Shown here: positions 54,975 through 64,000 of the stretch, in pieces
Layout of the letters: every line of letters starts with the position of its first letter
How positions within the stretch are numbered: the stretch's first letter is position 1
NCBI GenBank assembly: GCA_022747635.1
Contig: JAKTNV010000062.1
Location: 1,287,501 to 1,351,500, forward strand
DNA from: Hetaerina americana
Lineage: Eukaryota; Arthropoda; Insecta; Odonata; Calopterygidae
Direction of reading: 5' to 3'
Length of the DNA: 64,000 nucleotides
The notes under the pieces: model-generated
The model's input: the letters and a program-made list of their open reading frames with translations, nothing else
Databases searched by the model: none
Told to the model about the DNA's origin: nothing
Translations under genes and position numbers: made by a program

Positions 54975-55525
54975 TTTTTGGGCACCCTGCAAGTAACCAC
55001 TAGGGTGTGTGGCAGGGGGTGAATACACACCAGACTAATTTCTACTCGAATATTTTGAGCCCCCTACCGCGGTCGGACAGTGTTATTCTGATCCGTTATC
55101 GTGCGTGGAAAAAATGACATCTTAAATCTATCTGTTCTACTCTTTAATCTCTCAAATTTTACTCGCAAGATCTCGTCTACCTTAGTACGATGGGGATAAT
55201 AACTCAATTTCAACATTATCACTGCTGAAGAAACCTCCTTCCAATTCATATGCATGAGATCTTCAATCTGTAATTTAACCTTCGCTTCGTTGAGTGACTT
55301 CCAGCCTAGCTGCTCTAATATTTTGAAGAGGCCACTAAGTTTATCATAAAAACGTTTCACAAATCTAATGCTCCTCTACACTGCACGCGATGCAATTCGG
55401 CGATCAATATAACTACTTCGCGAGGATCCCGTATATTAATTGCAGCATATTCTAAATGAGGCCTAACCGACGACAGATAGCATTTCTCTTTGACCTTTTT
55501 CATCACATTTAGATCAACTTAACCC
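54975..55525 (-). mobile_element. CR1 3' fragment in intron 3
   Basis: 3' UTR CACCCTGCAAGTAACCACTA and GGGGGTGAATACACACCAGA, then minus-strand coding traces KRFYDKLSGLFKILEQLGWK, SLNEAKVKLQIEDLMHMNWK and ILRVKFERLKSRTDRFKMSF. Interrupted by frameshifts beyond about 55360. Confidence 0.8.
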
Positions 55526-56669
55526 GTTGGAACGCCTTTTAATCAAAATCCGCCATAAAACGTTCCAATTCTCCAGGAATGTGGATTACTTGGGGGAGTG
55601 TAGATCCGCGCGCACGAATTGTCGGATCGGAAGCCGATGTTGTCCTTTTTCTATAAAACTAATTACATCGCGACATTCGTTAAATTAATGCAAGCAAGCG
55701 GGTGAGCCTCCATTAAGATTGCCAAATAATTAATCCGACGGGTCGGAACACCTGATTATTCATCTCGCTGTGCAAAATTAAGTCGCATAACGTGCATAAA
55801 TTTAACTGGATTGTTTTTTCACTGCGCCAAACTAACGGCCATGTAACGAAATATTGAAACACGCCCATCGGATACACCGGCGATGATGACGATCGATCGC
55901 AAAACTATTTATTTTCCATCGAAGGGGCAACCGGAGAAGAATCTTCGTGGAGTGACCAGGCCTCAATCGTCAGGACGCACCAATAGTGTAAGCAAGGGGA
56001 GGGGAAGTTACCCCCAACCATCCAAAATATGACACTGCGCGCATCGCGGAAAACTGTCGACTTTATGAGATTAATTTTGGGGGTGGAACCAAGTTAAAAA
56101 GAGTGGCCAGGAGGAATACTATGTCCCATCGACGTTCCTGTTTTTTTCGTGGAGAACACGAAAACCTTGGGTGAGACAATTTAGGAACAGGGAAACGGCC
56201 GCAATCAACTATTATTCCCAACACAACCGATCTTATGTCTGCCGCTCCACTTGTAATATGCACACTCCTTCGACCTCTCCCCTACTCGTCTCCACACCAG
56301 TGCAATACACTCCGCTCAACTCCCATCTGATTCCCGCCACAGATCCGAGCAGAGGTCATTACTTCATACATTCCAACCATTTACTCACCATCACCATCCA
56401 AAATGTACGACTAAATTATGATTTTGGATCCAAACTGAACTTTCACGCCGAACTACATTGCCTTCGTCGAGGAGTAAGTCATAATACTCATAGATCGACT
56501 ACGAAACGTAATTCCACCAAAGTGACCCGAGCAGCAGTCATCTAGAATGCGGTAAGGTGTGAATTACGTTGATGTCCCAAATAGACCAGAATGGCAATGG
56601 GTACCAGGTTGAAAGGGATGCTGGGGGTTCCCCCGAGTACTACACCGGAGAGAGTATTTCACGCATTAG
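55526..56669. other. Intron 3, unassigned part
   Basis: AT-rich sequence without a recognised element. The 124-codon frame at 56171-56545 has no recognised similarity, and I do not call it. Confidence 0.4.
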
Positions 56670-56800
56670 CAGGGTAGTAAGGTGGACCAGTTCCTTTCCC
56701 TCGGCTGGTTATGGTTTCCCAGGAAGATCTGGTACCCGAAAAATCCTTAACCATCCTGAACATGCATCCTTACCCCGGAACACAATTACATGGAAATTCA
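56670..56800 (-). mobile_element. SINE family 2 fragment
   Basis: GGTTATGGTTTCCCAGGAAG and ATCTGGTACCCG match the reversed body of family 2 (compare 33800-33840). Diverged and truncated. Confidence 0.5.
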
Positions 56801-57670
56801 TTGAGTAAATGTGGGTTTTAAGAGCATTTCCCCCAATGCCAGATGCAAATGCTATTGCGTTTTTAACAATGACGTGTCTTATTTCCATTTTTATTCGCCA
56901 ACTCACAATCGCTTAGATGCAATATACAATCCATTATTTCACCACAGTTTTTAGCCTCTCTTCATTTTGCTGAGCCCTGCACAATTAAAATTCTCATTGC
57001 ACACTGAATCTAAAGCCAAAAGCATAGCCAATATGGCCCAAGATCCCTGGTGTTGCACCATGACAACACCAGGGATAAGCAGAGAAATCTGACAATTTGT
57101 ATACATGAACATCATTATGAAAGTGGTCCACTTTCTAATATTTGTGATCAGAAACATGAACTTGTGGCAGGAGTCGAATTCCAAACACAGCCACTTGATT
57201 GCACAATCATTTCTTGAAGCATGAAAAAAAGAAGAGCAAGTTTCCTCAGTTAATACAAACCCAATAAAGATGGCAAGGTAGGAAATATTTTATCTTCGAT
57301 TGAAAAGGGTCAAGCTGTAACTATTTCCTACATTGATTTTTTTGTTATTATGTGAACTTAAGATAAATCTTATTTAAAGGAAAAGCAGATTAAGTATTAA
57401 AAATTTTTTAAATGCATTAAGTTTTCTTTTGTGCTAAGATGATAAAATTTTAACCACATGTTTCCTTGAACAGTTTTCCTAGGGTTTATTTGAATGAATG
57501 TTAAGCTGGTGCACACCTTTTACAAATTAATAAATGTGTAAATGTTAATGAAAAATGTTTTCAAATTGGAATATGAAAGTCAGGCACACACTAACATGGA
57601 ATGGCATTGCAAAGAGCTCAGATGGCAGAGAAATCTTGTGAAATGAAAAAGGTATGCACAATTTTGTTTT

Positions 57671-57676
<6 letters not shown>
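56801..57676. other. Intron 3, unassigned part with a perfect hairpin
   Basis: A 12-bp perfect stem (TCCCTGGTGTTG/CAACACCAGGGA) with an 8-nt loop lies at 57044-57075. Otherwise nothing is recognised. Confidence 0.45.

Positions 57677-57740
<64 letters not shown>
57677..57740. repeat. (TA)n microsatellite
   Basis: Pure TA abutting the Penelope remnant. Confidence 0.95.
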
Positions 57741-57742
<2 letters not shown>

Positions 57743-58560
57743 CGGGGGCACAACTACCTTTTTCAATGTAAGAAAGAAGACGGGAGCACATGTGACGGGC
57801 AGCAGAAGTTGAGGGGGAGAGGGTGGGAGAGGAGAGGGGGTTTTGGGGGGGGGGGGGTACACACACACCCTAGTGGCCTGGGAAGGGAGGCAATGATAGA
57901 CACATTGAAACAGTCGTTGAATTGCAGCGGGAGGCACGTTTGGGCACTGGTGGAGAGTGAGGCTAACATGGAAGGAGGTTTGAAGTGATGAGGCGCGGCG
58001 ATTGTGGGTGCGGGGTGCGGTGCATTGCCAGACAGAGGAGAGGGACACAGCTTGAAGGTTGGGTGGTACATTACATTTCACAAAGTGCAGTGGAGAGGGA
58101 AATTGAAGATGGGGCATGTTTTACATTGGGAACAATGGGACGGTACACATATCAGCGTGGACTCGTGCGAGTGACGGAGGATTAAGTTGAGGGCTAAGTT
58201 GATTTCAATACGCCATACATTTTGGTGGGATGTGCCAAAGTAATGGGAGGAAATATACGTAGGACGTTTGCTAACGTTTTGCGCTTGGTCAGAATGAAGA
58301 GGAGATCTTCAAGGATGTGCTAGAAGGGACTGGGTTCCTGGCAAGTGTTGCCTGCTGTGCCATGGAGTGGGTGCGCAAGCTATTGTCTTGGGACGGTTTT
58401 GGTGCATGAACGTTTGGGAGAATTTTCTATTGATGGGGGGAGAGGGCTTAGGGTATTCACGGTTGAGGAGGAGAGCGTGGTGTATATTTTGAACAGTTTC
58501 AGATTCAGTGGTGACCATTGGGGGAGGGGAGGTATTGTTATTTATCCGCAGGTTTCATGC
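57741..58560 (-). mobile_element. Penelope family 2 remnant (C-terminal region)
   Basis: Minus-strand translation gives scattered matches to the C-terminus of element 2, for example PVPKRASRCNSTTVS against PIPKHASHHNTPFNQ. The plus-strand G-rich composition parallels 35340-35700. Near the (TA)n tract the minus strand reads TTGAAAAAGG, then CCCCGAAAT, a possible degenerate ribozyme remnant. No intact domain remains. Confidence 0.5.
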
Positions 58561-58664
58561 GTACTGAGGCATTGAGCCATGTTCAAACCCATGCCATCAC
58601 TTAACCTAAGTGTTAACTCTTTTGGGGAAATAACTGATCTGAGGTTTTCCTATCATTCGCACAG

Positions 58665-58997
58665 CGCATGGATGGCCTTCCACCAACGCTAGCGGCACGC
58701 TTCTACCTGCTCCTTCACGTGCTACCAGTGGTGCAAACAGCTTCCATTGCTCTGCTCTTGGTTTGCGGAATCTTTAGCATTGGTTTTGCCTTCTTCAGGA
58801 AACCAATGTTCGCAGATGTTCCCATTATGCATGAAGAAGAAAAAAAGGTGGAACTAGATCCAGAGGAGGATGACGAGAGGGAACTGGTGGACGAGGACGA
58901 GGAGAAGTACAGCTCCTTGCTCATGGAGGACATGGCCAAGGAGAGAAAAGCAAGCGTGCAATGGACCCGAAGGCTTTCGTTAGGGCCATCCGCGTGA
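58665..58997 (+). CDS. CD36/scavenger receptor class B, last exon (membrane helix and cytosolic tail)
   Basis: Acceptor CGCACAG|CGC, phase 0, stop TGA at 58995-58997. It encodes RMDGLPPTLAARFYLLLHVL, then a hydrophobic segment (PVVQTASIALLLVCGIFSIG and FAFF) that fits the C-terminal membrane helix of CD36 proteins. A tail of about 65 residues follows and is strikingly acidic (EEEKKVELDPEEDDERELVD, then EDEEKYSSLLMED), with a basic end (KASVQWTRRLSLGPSA). CD36-family cytosolic tails are usually short; this long acidic one is unusual. YSSLL and RRLSLG could be sorting or phosphorylation sites; that is inference. Confidence 0.9.
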   Translation, partial: RMDGLPPTLAARFYLLLHVLPVVQTASIALLLVCGIFSIGFAFFRKPMFADVPIMHEEEKKVELDPEEDDERELVDEDEEKYSSLLMEDMAKERKASVQWTRRLSLGPSA

Positions 58998-60339
58998 CGC
59001 TTCCACAAAGACTATTGAACAATCCTTCCATATGTACATAGATCAAACGCCATATTTATATTCATTCACCCCATTGGGCTTTTATGGAACTCGGATGCCA
59101 TCGCTACATTCCATTTAATGTGCAACACGAAATCTTTAAGATGTAATTGACTGGTTATTGAAGTGGTCTCGTGGAGAAAGCCATGTTTATTTGCAGGCCA
59201 ACACCATTCCTCCTTTAAAATGTCAACCCAAAATGATCCTAAGATAAAATTGATCCAAATAATTGAGGGAGTCAAAAGTTGGGAGGGTGCCAAATTTCCC
59301 ACTTCTCTTTTTACCAAAGCCTTAACCTCCTCATCCTATTTAACCACTTCCACATTCAATGCAACAAAATCAAATATTGTATTCATGACAATTATTTTGT
59401 TTCCAAAGTTACAGAATGATTTAGCAAATGAAAAATTTAATTCAACGATTTCCCATCCCTCAAAAATGACAATGTTGAATATCTGGGGCCTCTTTACAGG
59501 GATCATTTATTTTATTAACAAAAGGAACTAGCCATTACTTTTTCTTTGCCCTATTTAAGAAGACTGACTGAAGGGAGATGAAGGGAGAATACATATTTAT
59601 TAGTCCAAGAGAGTGATTGACCGAACAGAAGTGATTTTCTTGTTCAGTCTACAAGTAACGTGTAAGTGACCACCTATTCCATCCGATAGTCTCTTCCGAA
59701 TGAATCCCAATCAAGGCCACACTTCCTCTCAAACAAATCAGTTTAAAAACTAGAGAGTCGGAAGGAGAGCATTAAAATGAAAGTTAAAATCAATATCACA
59801 GACGACAGCGGGTGATACATCAGATAATATAAATTCAAAAGAAATAGTTTTCATGAAGGCTTTTATTATTCAAGAGTGTGATCCTCATGGGATTTTATGC
59901 ATACGCCAAGGACTTTCTCTGTGGTGATGTGACCAACATTTATAATGTAACCTAAATGAATGGAGCATCCTTCAAGTTATTTATCGACTTTTTCTGTTGT
60001 AAACAAAGCCAAAGAAAGATCATATGTTAGAAACTAAGCTGTAAAAATGGGAATATGACTTTTTAAGTGTGCCTGAAAGCATGAATATGTAATGCTTACT
60101 TATAATCAAAACCTTGTACATAGTATCGATTAAAAATACTTATGTAGCCAGCAAGTAATTATTTCACTCCCAAATGCATTCTTAAAAGCAAACAATGTGT
60201 GGCAAAGAATCTTTTTACCCTTCACCTGCATGCACAGAAACGAATTCAATAGTTTTCGGCTCTACTTTATGAAAATTCACCATCACTGAAAACCTTAGCA
60301 CTTTTTCACAAAAAATTTACCAAGTTTTTTGTGAAAAAA
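58998..60339 (+). other. 3' UTR or downstream region of the CD36-like gene
   Basis: AT-rich, repeat-poor sequence right after the stop codon. No polyadenylation site can be fixed. An 18-bp inverted repeat with one mismatch lies at 60298-60342. Confidence 0.4.
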
Positions 60340-60580
60340 TGCTCAGGTTTGATTCCCAAGTAACCCTCAGCTACACCCAAACTGTGTCATTTTTTGGCCG
60401 TCAGATCTTCCTTGGAAACCATAACTGGGACGGGGAAAGGCACTGGTCTCGTCTGTCACTCTGCCGATTTGTGTATTTCACACACTGTATTGGGTTTACT
60501 AATGAGGGAGCTCCATCACCACCCACCAAACCGACCTTTGGGGTGATCACGGCGTTTACTCTCTCCAAATTAAAATCAAC
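60340..60580 (+). mobile_element. SINE family 2, decayed
   Basis: GTCAGATCTTCCTTGGAAAC, GTGTATTTCACACACTGTAT and ACCGACCTTTGGGGTGATCA parallel the family 2 body. The tRNA head is barely recognisable. Confidence 0.6.
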
Positions 60581-60999
60581 GATTTCACTCTGTAATTGAA
60601 GGCTTCGACAGTCAACTTTAATCTGGCATCACTGTCCCACTGCAAATTTATGAATGTCGCTTTCCAAATATCACAATTTTGAGCCAAACATACTGCATGT
60701 AGTACTGGGAATACCATAAATTATAGAATAGAAACATTTGTATCATAAAACCCATTATCATGCAGTCTTAAGGTTCAGAGAAACAAAGTAGAACAGAAAC
60801 ACTATTTGCAAATGTACTCGAATGCAGTTGTCATTTAAGAATATGCCATTATTTACAACATCATACAACAAAGTGTCGTAAAAATGAAAGTACTCTCTTC
60901 ATTCAAATGGTGCTCGATTGTCTTGGTTTTCAAAAAGATCTCCATGCCCGGCCATTAATCTCCAATGCACCTGACCCTGGCTCAATGAGGGGTAATGAA

Positions 61000-62240
61000 C
61001 AATATGAGAATGGAGAAGCCATGGCTCACAGGAGAAATGATTAGTGCAAAAGAGAGGAGGAGATATGAGAAGATTAACAGGAATGAAATGAATGCAAGAA
61101 CAGAATGCACCTAAATAATAAACCCAGCTCAGAGGCCAAAGGGGCCGCCAAGGAAGAGAGTGGTGGGAGGGCAGTAAGTGGATTTCTGAGACAGGGCATT
61201 GCAGAAAGACACTTCCAAAAGATGCCAGGAGGGAGCAAATTAAGAGTTGTCCAGGATAGACAAGATAAAACGAGATAGTTAATCATGGAGCCAGAGAAGA
61301 CCTACAAGTGGAAATGATACATAGAAGAACTTTAAAATAAAATAAGGCCAATTAGAAATAGATAAGAAAAATGATAAAAACAAGAATATATTGGGTCCAC
61401 GAGCGAGTACGAGATAAAAAAAGAGTAGAGTAAATGAAGTCAAATGATGCAATGAGAATAAATAATATACCTGGGAAATAACTGTAGAGTTGGGGTTAAA
61501 TTTGACGGAAGCATGTAGCGCCAGCCAAAGGAAGTCAGACACCCAAATGATTGCAGCTTTTGAGAGTTTTGAAAGACCAGTGTGAGAAGGAAGGCAAGAA
61601 GGTCAACATTGAGAAAGCCAAAGTAATGAGATTCTCAAGATGCAGGAGAGTTGACAAATCGAATAAACTGGGAATAAACTAGAGCTGATGGAGCAGTCCG
61701 TTTCATTGGGCAGTATGCATACAGGAGGATAATGAAGTACATTCGAGGACACACATGGCGAAAGTAATTGATGGTAAAGACGTAACGAAAAGCTTAGTCA
61801 AGTTCCTGACATGGAGCACAGCACCATACGAGTTCAAAACCCAGCGATTGAAGGCAAGAGGATGAGAACACATTATAGGCCCTCTAGACGTGGATATGGC
61901 GTAGAAGTGAGACAATAATTTGGAAGGAGATGAAGACAAATGAAAAAGTTCTGGAGATTGGGACAAAATGAAAAATAGTTGGGAGAGATGAAGTTGCAGG
62001 GTGAAATCCAAATTGGACGAGGAGTATTTGAGAGATATTAGGTTGTTGAAGGTGAGAAAAGAAAGCTGTGTGCTAGGCATGGGAGGAAGGAAAAGATTTT
62101 TAGACAGCATGAAGGCAGGCAGGAAGTACGTACAAGGAACTGCATAAGGAAAAATTACAAACAAACAAGAGGGAGTCAATGCAAAATGTAATGAGTTGTT
62201 GTCTACCGCGGGGAAGTTACCAACAATGAGGGGAGATTAA
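61000..62240 (+). mobile_element. Old RTE-like remnant
   Basis: Purine-rich sequence. Broken frames read KVNIEKAKVMRFSR near 61602, GKDVTKSLVKFLTWSTAPYE near 61777 and KTQRLKARG, which parallel KININETKVVRFSRK, SKDVKKRLVKTLIWSV and SLKREDRRRLEA of the young RTE copies. It is too decayed to delimit; probably another RTE lineage. Confidence 0.4.
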
Positions 62241-62879
62241 AGTAAATAAATAAGGTATACTAAGCCAGGAGGAAATTGAAACGGCAAACATTGCAAATGC
62301 CAGAGCAAGGTCAAAAATACAAGTGGAATTTGAAGGGAGATATGGCTCGCAGGACCACACCATTGCAATCCATCAAATGGGCAACGAAAACCGAATCCGT
62401 ATGCACACACAGTGCCCTTGCAGTGCATTTCGGCATCCAAGCACCATTATCTCATACATTGATCCATCAACTTAGGACGTGTGTTGTCAAATTACTTTTG
62501 ATTTCATTAATGTTTACCTTTTCTAGATCACCATTTCAATACGTTTACATTAAAGCGTTCAACTGTATCTTGGTGAACCTGTACCTAGACAAATTGTGTG
62601 TACGTGATCTATTTGTCAAAAACCTGTAGTTAATAGAAAGGCTACATCTTCGATATAAGACGCCGTCAACATCATGGATTTCTTCCTCCAAGACTCAACT
62701 ATTGAAAAACAATTTTTACAATCAATCACATTGTACAATTTCACAAGAACTGATCAATAAAATGCATTTCCTGCGTTTTTCTGCTTTTACCGAGTGGTTC
62801 CCTTATTTAATTATACTTTAAGACAATATGTCAAACAAAGAATTCTTTTCGACTTAGAGGGAATCTGCAATGCTGTCAT
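62241..62879. other. Unassigned sequence
   Basis: No gene is recognised. 62756-62838 resembles 63919-64000 beyond the CR1 copy. AATAAA occurs near 62756. Confidence 0.4.
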
Positions 62880-63872
62880 ATCTACATCTACATCAATACC
62901 CTGCGAGCCACCAAAAAGGTGTGTGGCAGGGGGTGCAGCACCAGGAGAAAAGGGTAAGGGATGAGGGGGTTAGGGTTTTCCAAATGGAAGGGGAAAGGTG
63001 AGGGGAGCCTGCTAAAAAATTATATAAATATAATCGTATAACCATGCACAGTCGCTACCTTGTAGGTTAATACTTCTTATGTCGAGCGGACTGGTGGGGG
63101 ATTTCGATTAAAAGAATTCTGGTCTCTTATTGTTCTTGGGAAAAATGACCATTTAAACCTGTCAGTCTTGCAGTCAATCTCTCTAATCTTATATTCGTGA
63201 TCCCTCCGCCCGTAATACGTTGGGGTTCGTCTTATGTTCTTGATGTCATCGGAAAAGGACCCATTTTCAAATGTTTTAAATAAGTTTAATCTATATTGTA
63301 AACGCCGCTGTGTAAGGGAATCCCAGCCTAAATTTTCTAGCAAAGTAGTTACGCTACAGCGTTGGTCATAACAATTTTTGACAAATATAGCCCCCCGCCG
63401 CTGAACTCGATCCAATTCCGAAATTAAATTTATCTCTTGCGGATCCCATATACTGGCAGCATACTCTAGGTGGGGCCTGACTAGGGCAAGAAAACATCGT
63501 TCCTTCACTTTTTCGTCACATTTACCCAGCACTCTTTTTACAAATCCCAATTTTTTATTAGCACGACCGCATATTTCCCGTATGTGCCTTCCCCAGGACA
63601 GATTGTGAGTAATTGTTACACCCAAGTATTTAAAGGAATCTACCCTCGCGATTTCCGTTTGCTTCACTTTGTAACTAAATGGGGGGGTGTTACTCTTTTT
63701 CCCAAAAATGTATTACAACGCATTTTTTCAAATTTAATTCCAATTGCCATGTATCGCACCAAGTCTGGATTGCATTTAGGTCGTTAGCTAACGTGACTCT
63801 GTCATCGCGACTTCGAATGTCCCCATAATTCACCGCATCGTCAGCAAAAGGACGGAGCCTGCTATTAACCAA
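62880..63872 (-). mobile_element. CR1-type LINE 3' end, best-preserved copy
   Basis: The minus strand starts with the RT motif RPFADDAVNYGDIRS near 63850 and WCDTWQLELNLKKC near 63765. After a frameshift it continues in a 196-codon open frame (63667-63077): FKYLGVTITHNLSWGRHIRE, VRPHLEYAASIWDPQEINLI, ELDRVQRRGAIFV, LENLGWDSLTQRRLQYRL and FKWSFFPRTIRDQNSF. The 3' UTR has the TGTGTGGCAGGGGGTG signature, and the element ends in TCTACA repeats at 62881. It is truncated within the RT palm. Confidence 0.88.
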
Positions 63873-63912
63873 CAGTACTCTGCAGCGTAAGATTGCTGCA
63901 GATTACTGTTGG
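63869..63912. repeat. Hairpin at the CR1 truncation point
   Basis: 18-bp arms CCAACAGTACTCTGCAGC and GCTGCAGATTACTGTTGG with one mismatch and an 8-nt loop. Confidence 0.7.
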
Positions 63913-64000
63913 TCAAACCAATAAAAAGGAGTTTCGTGTGTTTCTGCTTTTAGGAGCATATGCATTCAAATTCTAATTTAAGACAAGATGTCGGGCAAAG

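Noticed and set aside
56171..56545. 124-codon frame in intron 3 as a gene
   Set aside because: No recognisable domain, no splice or promoter context, and it lies within an intron of repeat-rich DNA.
1..64000. CRISPR array, operons, rRNA or viral genes
   Set aside because: No regularly spaced direct repeats, no compact gene strings, and no rRNA-like or viral capsid/envelope sequences were seen. All RT genes fit non-LTR or Penelope classes.

Overview
The window is eukaryotic nuclear DNA, most likely from an arthropod. It has a multi-exon gene with GT-AG introns, long (TA)n tracts, and a dense mix of mariner transposons, RTE-, CR1- and Jockey-type non-LTR retrotransposons, Penelope-like elements (PLEs) with GIY-YIG endonucleases, and tRNA-derived SINEs. 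There are no operons, CRISPR arrays or bacterial signals. The species cannot be fixed from the sequence.

The only host gene I can support is the 3' half of a CD36/scavenger-receptor class B gene on the + strand. Its four last exons are at 44214-44367, 45777-45895, 52173-52298 and 58665-58997 (stop). Phases are compatible, all three introns are GT-AG, and the last exon carries the C-terminal membrane helix and an acidic tail. Upstream exons were not found. Introns 2 and 3 (about 6.3 kb each) are filled by a mariner with a SINE inside it, an RTE fragment, a perfect palindrome, SINEs, a CR1 fragment and a PLE remnant. A possible first exon of another gene lies at 39024-39123.

Layout. 1-9 kb: a broken RTE copy and mostly unassigned sequence. 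9-11 kb: a duplicated block (unknown sequence, SINE, (TA)n, RTE) carrying a 411-bp foldback insertion. 12-14.7 kb: CR1 and mariner fragments. 15.5-18.9 kb: a Penelope element with an uninterrupted 819-codon ORF inserted into an RTE with a 14-bp target duplication. 19.3-20.1 kb: an internally deleted mariner. 21-29 kb: SINE, CR1, RTE and Jockey fragments. 32.5-38.3 kb: inverted duplications around a second Penelope family. 39.7-41 kb: a mariner with long inverted ends. 41-44 kb: SINE and RTE pieces. 44-59 kb: the CD36-like gene. 59-64 kb: downstream/3'UTR-like DNA, an old RTE-like remnant and a CR1 3' end.

The strongest candidate for something undescribed is a class of short foldback elements. 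The 411-bp one (9798-10208) has inverted arms of 151/150 bp, each with a TATA box and a hammerhead-ribozyme-like core. It is flanked by a 13-bp duplication, and its exact empty site is preserved in the inverted duplicate at 33619-33631. The full-length Penelope element has the same TATA-to-ribozyme arrangement. A 238-bp perfect palindrome (52809-53046) built from the ends of a second Penelope family looks like a parallel case. I read these as minimal, non-autonomous, ribozyme-bearing derivatives of Penelope-like elements.
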